The position numbers were made by a program, and so were the translations under genes. The notes beneath the pieces were generated by a model. That model had not been told where the DNA came from and did no database searches. It saw only the letters and a list, made by a program, of their open reading frames with translations. A stretch of DNA of 64,000 nt from Coenobita brevimanus. Taxonomy: Eukaryota > Arthropoda > Malacostraca > Decapoda > Coenobitidae. Below are positions 33,611 to 45,220 of the stretch, piece by piece; the stretch's first letter is position 1; each line of letters begins with the position of its first letter. The DNA is taken from positions 3,390,969-3,454,968 of the forward strand of contig CM064664.1 of NCBI GenBank assembly GCA_032717465.1, in the 5' to 3' direction.

Positions 33611-34930
33611 GTGTGTGCTTCCGATAATATAACGCTCACTGTAAAAGTAAGGCCTGTACATACGCAATAATATGACTCTCAGTATAATAGTATGGCCTGT
33701 AAGTATGTGATAACAATTATATAAAGTGGAAACGGGTGTAATGTTTGTTGAAATGTATTTAATAAAGTTGAAAAATAGAGCGTAAATTGAAACAAGTCAT
33801 AGCGAGTTCACTCAATATGTTCATATGCGATAATATGACGCTCAGTAAAATAGTAAGGCCTGTAAACATGTGATAATTATATGAAGTGGAAACGGGTGTA
33901 ATGTTAGTGGAATAATATTATATAAGTTGTGAAACAGAATGTAAATTGAAACAACAGTCATAGCGAGTTCACTCACTATGTACAGATACGGCTATCTTCT
34001 CAAAGTTTGACGAACATATAGTGGAAAAATCGAACCATTTGCAACACGTACGAGTAGAGATTGGTTTTCCATTGTATTTCGCCAGGTGTAAATTATCTTT
34101 AGACGGAACTAGGAAGATAGTTTTGAATTTCATTGTACATATGCGATAATATAACGCTCAATGTAATAATAAGGCCTGTAAATATGTGGTAACAATTATA
34201 TAAAGTGGAAACGGGTGTAATGTTAGTGGAAAAGTATTATATAAGTTGAAAAATAGAGTGTAAGTTGAAACAAGTCATAGCGAGTTCACTCACTATGTTC
34301 ATATGCGACAATATGACGCATAGTATAATAGTAAGGCCTGTAAATGTGTGATAATTATATAAAGTGGAAACAGGTGTAATGTTAGTGGAAATATATTATA
34401 TAAGTTGAAAAATAGAGTGGAAGTTGAAACAACAGTCATAGTGACTTCACTCACTATGTACAAAGACACAACTATCTTCCCAAAGTTTGACGAACATAAA
34501 GCGGAAAAAATGAACCATTTGCAACATGCGGTAGTAGAGATTGGGTTTTCATTGTATTTCGGCTGGTGTAAATTATCTCTGGACGGAACTGGGAAGATAG
34601 TTTTGACTTTCATTGTATATGAGCGATAATGTTACGCTAAATATAATCGTAAGGCCTGTAAATGGTGATAACAGTTTTGTAAAGTGGAAACGGGTGTACT
34701 GTTAGTGGAAAAGTATTATATGTTTAAAAAAAATAATTTGAAACAACAGTCATAGTGAGTTCGCTCACCACGCAAATATGCGCTAATATTACGATAAATA
34801 TAATCGTAAGGCCAGTAAATATGTGAGAACAGTTCTGTAAAGTGGGGAAACTGGTATAATGTTAGTGGAAAAGTATTTTGTAAGTAAAGAAAATGTTATA
34901 TATGTTGAAAAACAGTCATAGCGAATCATA
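33611..34930. repeat. Tandem repeat with ~155-170 bp units and a ~480 bp higher-order unit
   Basis: AAGGCCTGTAAA-type words recur near 33650, 33685, 33855, 34170, 34333, 34652 and 34812. AAAGTGGAAACGGGTGTAATGTTAGTGG and CATAGCGAGTTCACTCAC-type blocks keep the same order. A longer insert with ACTATCTTCCCAAAGTTTGACGAACATA appears only near 33990-34130 and 34465-34610, which sets the larger period. Divergence between units is moderate. Confidence 0.75.
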
Positions 34931-35070
34931 TTGCGACCGATTTGGGCAATTTCGCTATGCTCACTCAATGGAACAATGCTTATTTCGCCTATATTTTTGT
35001 GTGAAAACCAATATATTCTTGTCCTACATGTTATTTTGCTCCAAATGAATAAATATCTACCAATTCTGAG

Positions 35071-37450
35071 TGTAATGCTAGGTGTTTTAGGGTCCGGCTT
35101 CCTGTCCCGTAAACGCCTAGTGTGTAGCGGGGCTCTCTTTCTAGAACGGAGCTTATACAAATAGGAGAGAGGTAGGACACAAAAACTCAAGGCAACAACC
35201 TTACACGTGTATTACTAAGTTGGACAGGGGAACGAGTAGATGTCACTGATACAGATACACTGAACAATTACAACTCTTACGTCTAGATATGGGTTATCAG
35301 TATCGCGCAGAATACTGCTCAGATCACAGCTAGTGAATAGCACTTGAGGCAGAGTATTACTAATTATAGGAAGTCCAGGTTTTCTACATTTGTGGAGTCA
35401 CTAATATTGTTCCTTGCTGGTAAGTCTTTCTTTGGCATTGGGGTCTGGATAAGGTCTTAGTATCAAGGAGGTATTTTCAAGTGGTTGCGTATTCACTCTG
35501 ATTGACCCGACTCTCACTGGGTGGCCATATTTGCAGTTACACAGTCGCTGTTACTCACTCCACCACTTTGGAATTATCACTGACTTCCTTTAGAGGGTTA
35601 GTTCACTGTTCTGCCTCTATGTTACTAGGTCACAGACACTGTACTGTCACTGTCACTCCATTCAGGTCTGGGTGTCGTGGCGGTCAGATGCAAGGGCGGA
35701 GGTGTAACACCTCTGCAACTGATGGGTTCCGCTGGAGGCCTTTATATCCAGAGGCCACGGGATCATGTGCCGGGACATCCTCTCTCATCCAGGGTTGTGG
35801 GTGGCGAAGGGCCGCGCGCTCTCATGTCTGGGGATGGGAGTACAGCCCTCAGGGCTGGGCTGAATAACTCCCTGAACCTCTCATTCAGGCTCCTGATGGA
35901 GGATGAAGATCTCCAGTGTCGAAGTGTGGGGAGTTCCTACCCGGGAGTCGTGGGGGTGGTCTGGGGTCCCTGAGGGCTACAGTCCCTGCTGCTTGGTGGC
36001 GCCATCAGGAAGGGGCTGAGGCACCGGTCTACATCGAGGTCCATCAGGAGGGTCTCCTCCAGAGCTGGTTGTAGGGAGCAGAGGCCAGGGGAGACCAAGG
36101 GGCCTCTCCAGTACTCCTCTAGGCCCAAGACTCCCTCTGGGTCGTGGGTCAGGGTACAGGCGTCAGCTTCTGACGGAGGAGTGGCTACAGGCCGTCTCCT
36201 GCTGTAGGGCCCGGCTACTGCCCGTGGCCTTCTAGGGGCATGGCTACCGGCCGTCACCAAGGCCCAGCTACTGGTCGTGGCCTGGGGGAAGGAGCAGCTA
36301 CCAGCAGACCCAAGGGCACCTTCCGAGCGGCTACAGGCTGTCTCCTGACGAAGGCGGGAGTGGCTACAGGCCATCTTCTGATTCCCCTCAGAGCAGCTAC
36401 AGGCTGTCTCCTTCAGGAAAGTTGAGTGGCTACAGGCCATCTTGAGAAGAGCACCTTTGGAGCATCTACAGACCGTCTCCTGACGATGACGGGAGCAACT
36501 ACAGGCCATCTCCTGATTGCCCTCAGAGTGTCTACAGGTTGTCTTCTTCTTGAGGGTTGAGCAGCGACAGGCCGTCTCAAGGAAGACACCTTGAGAGCAG
36601 CTACAGGCCGTCTCAAGGAAGACACCTTGAGAGCAGCTACAGGCCGTCTCAAGGAAGACACCTTGAGAGCAGCTACAGGCCGTCTCAAGGAAGACACCTT
36701 GAGAGCAGCTACAGGGCGTCTCCTGATGAAGGAGGGAGCTGATGAAGGCGGGAGCGGCTGCAGGCCGTTTCCTTATTTCCCTCAGAGCAGCTACAGGCCG
36801 TCTCCTTCAGGAGGGTTGAGCAGCTACAGGCCGTCTCAAGGAAGACACCTTCGGAGCGGCTACAGGCCATCTCCTGATGAAGGCGGGAGTGGCTGCAGGC
36901 TGTTTCTTTATTTCCCTCAGAGCAGCTACAGGCAGTCTCGAGGAAGACACCTTCGGAGCGGCTACAGGCTGTCTCCTGATGAAGGCGGGAGCGGCTACGG
37001 GCTGTCTCCTTATTGCCCTCAGAGCGGCTATAGGCCGTCTCCTTCAGGAGGGTTGAGCGGCTACAGGCCGTCTCGAGAAGAACACCTTCAGAGCGGCTAC
37101 AGGCCATCTCTTGACGAAGGCGGGAGTGGCTACGGGCCATCTCCTTCTTGCCCTCAGAACGGCTACAGGCCGTCTCCTTGTTGACAGGTGAGCAGCTACA
37201 GGTCGTCTCAGGGGTGCTGGCAGGAGCTGGAGAAACAGGTCCACACCGAAGCTGGTTGGAGAAGGCTCGCCCAGAAGGTAGTCTAGTATTCCTGCTATTG
37301 TGGTGGCAGGCGAGTTCCGGGACATAGGGGCGCGCGGCCTGGGCAGACTTATGCTGTTGTCGCTCCAAGTCCCTGCACACTGTTGTTGCTCCTCTATGGG
37401 CTCCTTGTGGAGGTGTCTGGGTGCTTCCAGGGGCACAATACTGCATTTTA
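35071..37450 (-). repeat. 3' LTR of G1 (2,380 bp) with minisatellite
   Basis: Read on plus it begins TGTAATGCTAGGTGTTTTAG and ends ACTGCATTTTA. About 36240-37200 is a minisatellite of 36-39 bp units built on CTACAGGCCGTCTC and GAGCAGC/GAGCGGC. Four near-identical 36-bp units lie at 36570-36720. The lengths are multiples of three, which keeps frames open on both strands. Confidence 0.9.
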
Positions 37451-37699
37451 CCACTGTCACATCCCTGTGACTGGGGGTGGTAAACTTTGGTGTCGTTGGT
37501 GGTGTAGACTGGCTGTAGGTGTTGGAGGAGGGCATGCCAGGCTGTGGTTGCAGAGTTTTCATTTTGTTGCTCATCACAGGTGAGGAAGAGGGTGGATGAG
37601 GCGGTGGAGGAGCGGAGGAGTTGCAGGAGGTGGTGAGGTCCTCGGACTCGCTGGTTCCGTCCAAGGGACAGTGCCAATACAGCCCATCGAATCTTCATG

Positions 37700-39440
37700 G
37701 TGTTGGTTGCTGTCCATGGTGCGGGGATGTGTTGAATGCTGGAGATGGACAGAGTGGGGTTTTATGCCGGGGTATTGTGACGTAGCGTCTCTGGGGAGTG
37801 TAGGTGGCCGGGATTTGTGCTTGGTTTATCATGAGTGTGAGATGATTTAGGGCAGGGGTAGGGGTGTGATTTTGTGGCAAGGTGGGTGGGGTGGGAGAGT
37901 GGGTGTACCCTAGAGGTGCACGGAGCATTGATGGTTGTGTTGAGGGTGGGTATGGGTGGTGATGCGGGTGTGCAGGGTTGGCTTGTGTGTGAGGTGTGTG
38001 GGTCATGCAAGGGCGGCTGTGGGGTGGCAGGGGTGTGGGCGGCATGGCGTGGGGAGTGGGGTGTGGGGTGGGTGGGTTGTGGTGTCGTAGGGGTGTGGGC
38101 GGCACAGGTGGAGGTGGTGGTGCATGCAGATGGTGGGCTGGGAGTTGCGGGGGCGGTGGTGGGCAGCGACTGGGGCGGGGGTGTCGTGGGCACAAGGGGT
38201 GTGGGGGTGGGGGCGGGACATGCGGTGTTGGGCGTGGGAGAGGGGGTGACGTGTATTGAGGAGGTGGGAGAGTGGCGGGGTGTTGGTGGTGTCGGTGGGT
38301 TGTCAGGTGAGGTGATGCGGTGTGACGGAAGGCGAGGTGGAAGTGGTGGGGGAGGGGGAGGGAGAGAGAGAGGGGGAGGAGGAGATGTAGCAGTCGTGGT
38401 GGTACTGAGGGACAGTGCGGGGGTAGAGGGTGGGACGGGGCATGGGGCCAGGGCGGTGGGGACAGGAGTGCGAAAGGGGCACATATGCCGGTTTCAGAGG
38501 GTGTGGGGAGTGCCGTGGTACTCAATGGTTACCTGATAAGGGTTAGGGACGCGGATGATGGTGTGGGGTCCTGTGAAACGTGGCGTGAGCTTGTGGGGGG
38601 TGGGGAGCTGGTCTATCATAACTGTGTCACCCAGGCTTATAGGGGTTGGAGGCAGTGCTGGGGCTAAGGTCCAGGTTGTGTTGGAGGTGGGTCAGGCGGC
38701 ATATGAGGTGGTGTAATGGATCTGTTGTGGGGGTTGAGGTGGGGGGTTGCAAATGCTGCCAAAGGGGCAGGAGGAGGGGTGTTTCCCTGAATACTTGCTC
38801 ATATGGTGAAATTCCGTCCTCTTGGGGGCAGGAGTTGATGCCCCATTGCACGATTTTTACATGGGGGGGCCAGTCGTCGTTTTTGGTGGCTTCTATCTGG
38901 GTGCGGAGCTGATTCATCAGTGTGTGATGGCGCGCACACATACGGCATTTCCTTGTAGCCAGTAAGGGGATGAGTGGGAGATGTTATAACCTAAGATATG
39001 GGCCAGCTCCTCCCAGATCTTTCTGGTGAATTCGGGTGCATTATCTGAGTGGATCGCTTGCGGGATGCCAAAGTAGGGGAACACGTGCCGAAGGAGGGCA
39101 TTGGCCACTGCGACAGCATGGTGTTCCTTCGCTGGGCAGACCACGACGAATTTGGAGTACTTGTTGGTGAAAGTGATCACGTACTTACAGCCTGATTTTG
39201 GAGGTAAGAGTCCCACCACGTCGATCGCCAACAGCTGCCAAGGCTTGTGGGCGGTAAAATGGCCGAACGGACCTGCGGTATGGGTGATGTCTTTACCGAG
39301 GGTGCAGGCACGGCAGGTTTGGATAATTTCCTTGGCGAGGGCGGAAGGATTTGGCGCCCAGTAGGTGTCAATAAAGACCTGCAGTAGTTTTTTCATACCC
39401 ACGTGAATACTGTTGTGGGTGTGCAGGTTCGTAGGGTGTC
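37700..39440 (-). pseudogene. G1 integrase with C-terminal chromo-like end and Pro-rich tail
   Basis: The N-terminal zinc site is partly visible (HVGMKKLLQVF and CRACTLGKD). The core reads WQLLAIDVVGLLPPKSGC (first D) and QAIHSDNAPEFTRKIWEEL (second D). At the third site (GNAV-C-x-R) neither frame gives Glu: one reads Val, the other Ala after a shift near 38935. The C-terminus (about 38640-38470) reads FTGPHTIIRVPNPYQVTIEY, typical of gypsy integrases. It continues into an extremely Pro/Thr/His-rich tail to about 37762. Integrase inserts the cDNA; this copy has lost the catalytic Glu. Confidence 0.85.
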
Positions 39441-39457
39441 GAGGTCGGTGTCAGGGG

Positions 39458-41117
39458 CTAGGAGGATATGGCCTGATGGGGTAAGTAGTGGTCACCCTGG
39501 CAATACAGTTTCTTGAAAAGGTGCTGGGAGATCCAAGGGGGTCGCTCTTTGCGATGCCACTGCTGAAGGAGGTCTGGTTCCAACTGGGCAGCGTGGATGG
39601 GGAGCCGAGAGAGGGTGCCCACATTGGTATGAAGTTTGCCGGGGCGGTACGAGATTTCATAGTTGAATTCCTCCAGGGTTTCGCGCCATCGGATGAGCTG
39701 GGCATTGTGGGTGTCAGACTGCCTCAACCACTGGAGGGACTGGAGGTCAGTAATGATAGTGACTTGGGTCCCAGAGAGGTATGCCTGGAAGTGCTCAAGT
39801 GCCCAGATGATACTTAGGCACTCTCTCTTGGTGGTGGCATAATTCTTCTCTGCCTGATTTAGGGTATGGTTGGCACAGGCGATGATGAGCTAGTGGCCCT
39901 CTTGGACTTGTGGTAGCACAGCGCTGATGGCAATTAGGGAGACATCAGTATAGAGCTGAAATGGGAGGGCATAGTCAGGAAAGGCCACGACGGGGGAGGA
40001 AACTTGCTTATCTTTAAGCTGTTGGAAGGCGGCTCGTCTCTTCCGTCCAGAGGAACGGTTCCCCCTTATGGGTCAGGTTGTGGAGTGGTTTGGCAATGTG
40101 GGCAAACCTCTTCACAAAACAGCGGTAGTAGGACATCTTGCCGAGGAAGGCCCAGATCCTGTGAACGTCATGTGGTGGGGGTATGTCCTCGATGGTGCGG
40201 AGTTTGGGTCAGGAGATATGTCCGCCTGGGATATGACGTGCCCCAGGAATGATATGGTTCTGGCAGCCAGGATGCATTTGGTGGGCTGGAGTTTGAGGCC
40301 TGCCTGTCGGATCCTGGTGAAAACCCAGCGGAGGTGCTGCAGTTGGTCGGCCCAGGTCTGGCTGAAAACGATGACATCGTCCAAGTATGCAAGACAGATC
40401 TCCCACGTGAGACTGCTGAGGATGGATTCCATTAACCTGGAGAAGATGGCGGGGGCGTTACAGAGGTCGAAAGGCAAAACATTAAACTCATAATGTTTCC
40501 CGTTGATGGTCCAGAAAACAGTTTTGCCTCTGTCCTCCAGGCACACAGGGACCTGCCAATACCCCGACTGAAGGTCGAGGGTAGAGGACCAGGAGGCACC
40601 ATATAGGGAATCCAGGGAGTCGTCTATATGCGGGAGTGGAGTGGTGTCCTTGGTGGTTGTCGTTAAGCCAGCGGTAGTCGTTCGTGCCATCCTTTTTCTT
40701 CACAAGGATGATGGTGGAGGACCAGGGGCTGGTGAAGGTGGAGATGACTCCAGTTTCGATCATCTCCTGTACCTGGCAGTCCTCCTCTTCCCGCTGTTTG
40801 GGGTTCATCCGCTGGGATGGCTGTCGAATCAGTGGGCCCATTGTATGAATCTCGTGAGCCAGGTAGGTGGTGTGTCCGATGTCGGCTGGTCCTGCCGCAA
40901 ACAGATCCTGGAAATCCAGGAGTAGGTGACGGAGAGTGTCTGATTGGTGGGCGGAGAGATGGTCGGGGATAGGGGGCAAGGGGGCGAGGTTGGCAATCCG
41001 GACTGCCGTGTGATCCAGAGAAAGGAAAGTTGGGGGCAGAAGGCAGGCCGACAGGGTTTTGGGCGGCAAGAGTGGGGAGAACAGGACAGAGGTGCCGGAG
41101 GGCCAGTTGAGGGGCAC
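39458..41117 (-). pseudogene. G1 reverse transcriptase and RNase H
   Basis: RT blocks on the minus strand are GPADIGHTTYLAHEIHT, TSPWSSTIILVKKKDG, STLDLQSGYWQVPVCLEDRG, VLPFDLCNAPAIFSRLMES and the catalytic ICLAYLDDVIVFSQTWADQL, with FLGHVISQ in the connection. RNase H pieces at 39458-39850 include WRETLEEFNYEISYRPGKLH and the N-x-x-A-D-type region in altered form. Frameshifts occur near 40690, 40110 and 39750. YLDD is intact. Position between protease and integrase is the normal Ty3/gypsy order. Confidence 0.85.
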
Positions 41118-41650
41118 TCAAGCTTCATGGTGGGGGAGAATGGTGACGGTGGAGGAAATGGTGGCTGGAAATGAAGGGGGGGAGGGGGCAGGGGGAATGG
41201 GGGAGGAGGGGAGGAGAAAGTGGGGGGGGCAGTCTTCCGGCTGGGGCCATGGTGTGCAGGTGCAGACGGCCCGAGGGGGGGGGGGGTTGAGTAATTTATG
41301 GAACTGGAGCTGCCTGTTGCAGCAATCGATGGTGGCTCCTAACTTCTGCAACAGGTCCAACCCCAGGTATCCATTGTAATTGCGGCAGGAAGAGTCGAAT
41401 ATTATAAACTGGTGTTGAGTCAACACCGGTTGATGAGTGTCGACTTTCAGGGCCCGTGTTTCCCCGCGGATAGGAGGGGGGCCATCACCCGCATACACAA
41501 GGTGAGTAGCCTTTGCGTGTAGCGGGCCAAAGGTCGATTTGTGACAGGAGATTTAGTGGCTATATAGGCAGGATCTGGCTGCGCCTGTATTGACCAGAAG
41601 TCTGGGTTTCACCCCGTTCAGCTTCATCTGGTGGTAAACTGGGGGGCGGT
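41118..41650 (-). pseudogene. G1 aspartic protease domain with Asp-to-Asn active site
   Basis: The minus strand reads KLNGVKPRLLVNTGAARS, where gypsy proteases have D-S/T-G-A. The catalytic Asp is Asn. Downstream pieces include FIIFDSSCRNYNGYLGLDLL, which matches the flap and the L-G-x-D block of retropepsins. A stop codon (SCLYSH*) separates the two. The domain would cleave the Gag-Pol polyprotein but cannot as written. Confidence 0.7.
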
Positions 41651-42585
41651 ATTTGGGGGAAGTGGCCCCCGTCACTGTGGGAAGGTGCGGGGGGTGGTCC
41701 TAAAAATCCAACTGTCTGGGGCCTCCTTCTTCATGCTCCGGCTCCTGTTCCTCTGGGTCAGTCTCCTCCACAGATGCGGGTTCATCCTTTGTTACCTCAT
41801 CCTCTAGAGAGGAAACTTTGCGTTGGTCTGGGGTGGTAGTTTTCCGTCATGCAGCTTTTAATTGATCTCTGATATCGTGCAGTGGGCACCTGGAACTGCA
41901 GGCGGAGAATTCCAAGGGTTGCACTAAGATGAGGTGGGGTTCTCCCTGTGGCTGAGGCGCCGGTGGGTGGGGTGTGCCCTAGGCGGGCTGGGTGCTGGGG
42001 TGGGGCTGGTACGGGGCATAAGCGGACGTGGCTTGACTTTAGGAGCTGGACTCTTTGTGGGAAACTTCCTTACCATATTGATTTGTTATGGTGCAGGGCG
42101 GGAGGTCTGGAGGCGATGTATCAGTTGAACTTCCTTATCCATGTCTCAGTTGGGTCATGGATCGTAAATTGCTCTTTGACTATGCTGGGGAGCACTCTTA
42201 GAAGAGTATTAAAGGTGTTACTCCCGAGTTTCATCAACTGCCTCCGGGTAGGCAGCAGTGACCAGGCGTCTCACCTGGATTAAAGTATCGTCTAAGTTGC
42301 CATCGAATGTTAAACTATCCAGTTGGGATAGCGGCACCACTTTACCTATTGATGGGGTGATAGCTAGCATCACGAGTATCGTGAAATTCTGCCAGGTGAG
42401 CCCCGGGACAATCTTGTTGCTATATTAGCTGCCGCTTTGCCCAGCAGTGGGAGTGTGACTGCAATTTTCTGCTTGTCATCCTCGAAACTGATATCTAGCA
42501 AAGGTTTAATAATTGCCAGGTATGTGTGAACATCATACTGTTCGGGGTCAAACTTAGGTAATTGCACATGCAGTTTGGTTGCCAT
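41650..42585 (-). pseudogene. G1 gag remnant
   Basis: The frame starts MATKLHVQLPKFDPEQYDVH just inside the primer-binding site, then LLDISFEDDKQKIAVTLPLL, resembling the capsid start of gypsy Gag. It breaks near 42370. A Cys-rich stretch follows, with no clean CCHC knuckle, and an acidic Glu-rich tail near 41700-41800. Gag would form the virus-like particle of the element. It is decayed by frameshifts. Confidence 0.65.
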
Positions 42586-42648
42586 TTTTCCAGTACTTCC
42601 TGATTACCTCTCTCATATGACCTGGTCAAGAACCACCGTGTCCACCAG

Positions 42649-45215
42649 TGTAATCCTAGGTGTTTTAGGGTCTGGCTTCCCGTCCTGTAAACGCCTAGTG
42701 TGTAGCGGGGCTCTCTTTCTAGAACGGAGCTTAGACAAATAGGAGATAGGTAGGACACAAAAACTCAAGGCAACAACCTTACACGTGTATTACTAAGTTG
42801 GACAGGGGAACGAGTAGATGTCACAGATACAGATACACTGGACAATTATAACTCTTACGTCTAGATATGGGTTATCAGTATCGTGCAGGATACTGCTCAG
42901 ATCACAGTGAATAGCACTTGAGGTAGAGTATTATTACTTATAGGAAGTCCGGGTTTTCTACATTTGTGGAGTCACTAATATTGTTCCTTGCTGGTAAGTC
43001 TTTCTTTGGCCCTGGGGTCTGGATATGGTCTTAGTATCAGGAGGTATTTTCTGGTGGTAGCGTATTCACTCTGATTGACCCGACTCTCACTGGGTGGCCG
43101 TATTTGCAGTTACACTGTCACTGTTACTCACTTCACCACTTTGGTATTATCACTGACTTCCATTAGAGGGTTAGTTCATTGTTCTGCCTCTATGTTACTA
43201 GGTCATAGACACTGTACTATCACTGTCACACCTTTCAGGTCCGAGCGTCATGGCGGTCAGGTACAAGGGCGGCGGAGGTGTCACAGCTCCGCTACTGATG
43301 GGGCTGGGTTCTGCTGGGGGGCTTTATATCCTGAGGCCACGGGATCATCCGCTGGGGGATCCTCTCTCGTCCAGGTCTGTGGGTGGTGAAGGGCCACACG
43401 CTCTCGGGGCTGAGGGTAGGAGTATGCCCCTAAGGGCTGGGGCCGAATGACCGCCAGAACCTTTCGTTCAGGCTCGTGATGGAGGACAAAGATCTCCGGC
43501 GTCGAAGTGTGGGGAGTTCCCACCCGGGAGTCCTGGGGGCGGTCTGGGGTCCCTGAGGGCTACAGTCCCTGGTGCTTGGCGGCGCCATCAGGAAGGGGCT
43601 GAGGCACCGGTCTGCATCGAGGTCCGTCAGGTGGATCTCCTCCAGAGCTGGTTGTAGGGAGCAGAGGCCAGGGGAGACCAAGGGGCCTCTCCAGTACTCC
43701 TCTAGGCCCAAGACTCCCTCTGGGTCGTGGGTTGGGGAACAAGCGTCAGCTTCTGATGGAGGAGCGGCTACAGGCCGTCTCCTGCTGTAGGGACTGGCTG
43801 CTGGTTGTGGCCTTCTAGGGGCGCAGCTGCTGGCTGTTGCCAAGGCCCGGGTACTCGCCATAGCCTGAGGGAAGGAGCAGCTACCAGCAGATCCAAGGGC
43901 ACCTTCGGAGCAGCTACAGGCCGTCTCCTGATTCCCCTCAGAGTGGTTACAGGGTGTCTCCTTCAGGAGGGCTGAGTAGCTACAGGCCGTCTCAAGAGGA
44001 GCACCTTCGAAGCGGCTACAGGCCGTCTCCTGCCATAGGGCCTGGCTACTGGCTGTGGCCTTCTAGGGGTGCGGCTACTGGCCATCACCAAGGCCCGGCT
44101 ACTGGCCATGTCCTGGGGGAAGGAGAAGGTACCAGCAGACCCAAAGGCACCTTCGGAGCGGCTACGGGCCGTCTCTTGACAAAGGCAGGAGTGGCTACAG
44201 GCCATCTCTTTCAGGAGGGTTGAGCGGCTACAGACCGTCTCGTGAGGAGCACCTCCAGACCGGCTACAGGCCATCTCGTGAGGAGCACCTCCGGACCGGC
44301 TACAGGCTGTCTCCTGCCGTAGAGCCTGGCTACTGGCCATGGCCTTTTATTGGTGTGGCTACTGGCCGTTGCCAAGGCCTGGCTACTGGCCGTGGCCTGG
44401 GGGAAGGAGCAGCTACCAGCAGACCCAAGGGTACCTTCGGAGTGGCTACGGGCCGTCTCCTGATACCCCTCAGAGCAGTTACAGGCCGTCTCTTACAGGC
44501 CATCTCAAGAGGAGCACCTTCGGAGCAGCTACAGGCCGTTTCCTGATTCCCCTCAGAGCGGCTACAGGCTTTGTACTTCAGGAAAGTTGAGCAGCTACAT
44601 GCCATCTCCAGAAGAGCACCTTCGGAGCGGCTACAGGCCATCTCCTGTCGAAGACGGGAGTGGCTACAGGCCATCTTCTGATTGCCCTCAGAGCGACTAC
44701 AGGCCATCTTCTGGAGGGTTGAGCGACTACAAGCCATCTCCTGATTGCCCTCAGAGCGGCTACAGGCCATCTCATTCTGGAGGGTTGAGCTGCTACAGGT
44801 CGTCTCCTTCAGGAGGGTTGAGCAGCCACAGGCCGTCTCGAGGAAGACACCTTCGGAGCAGCTACAGGTCGTGTCCTTATTGTCCTTCGAGCGGCTACAG
44901 GCTGTCTCCTTATTGAGGGGTGAGCAGCTACAGGCTGTCTCCTTATTGAGGGGTGAGCGGCTACAGGCCGTCTCAGGGGTACTGGCAGGAGCTGGAGAAA
45001 CAGCTCCACTCCGAAGCTGGTTGGGGAAGGCTCGCCCAGAAGGTAGTCTAGTATTCCTGCTATGGTGGTGGCGGGTGAGTTCCAGGTCATAGGGGCGCGC
45101 GGTCCGCACGGACTTATGCCGTTGTCACTCCAAGTCCAGGCGCGCTGTCATTGCTTCTCTATGGTCTCCTTGTGGGGGTGTCTGGGCGCTTCCGGGGGCA
45201 CTATACTGCATTTTA
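42649..45215 (-). repeat. 5' LTR of G1 (2,567 bp) with minisatellite
   Basis: This is the direct repeat of 35071-37450, starting TGTAATCCTAGGTG and ending ACTGCATTTTA. Its minisatellite (about 43740-44960) has more units and more interleaved CTACTGGCC spacers than the 3' LTR, so the array has changed length since insertion. Confidence 0.9.
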
Positions 45216-45220
45216 CTGAT

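Larger units (their letters stand above)
35071..45215 (-). mobile_element. Ty3/gypsy LTR retrotransposon G1, complete structure, 10.1 kb
   Basis: Two direct repeats (35071-37450 and 42649-45215) flank gag-pol on the minus strand. The 5-bp flanks are CTGAG (35066-35070) and CTGAT (45216-45220), a target duplication with one mismatch. Directly inside the 5' LTR (minus strand, 42648 downward) lies CTGGTGGACACGG, a TGG-starting primer-binding site. Domain order is gag, protease, RT, RNase H, integrase, as normal for Ty3/gypsy. About 5-6% differences in the first 110 bases of the LTRs suggest an old insertion. Confidence 0.9.

Noticed and set aside
36557..37184. Plus-strand repeat protein with SYRPSQGRHL units
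   Set aside because: Opposite to the element's transcription. The openness follows from a unit length divisible by three. Kept only as an observation on the LTR minisatellite.
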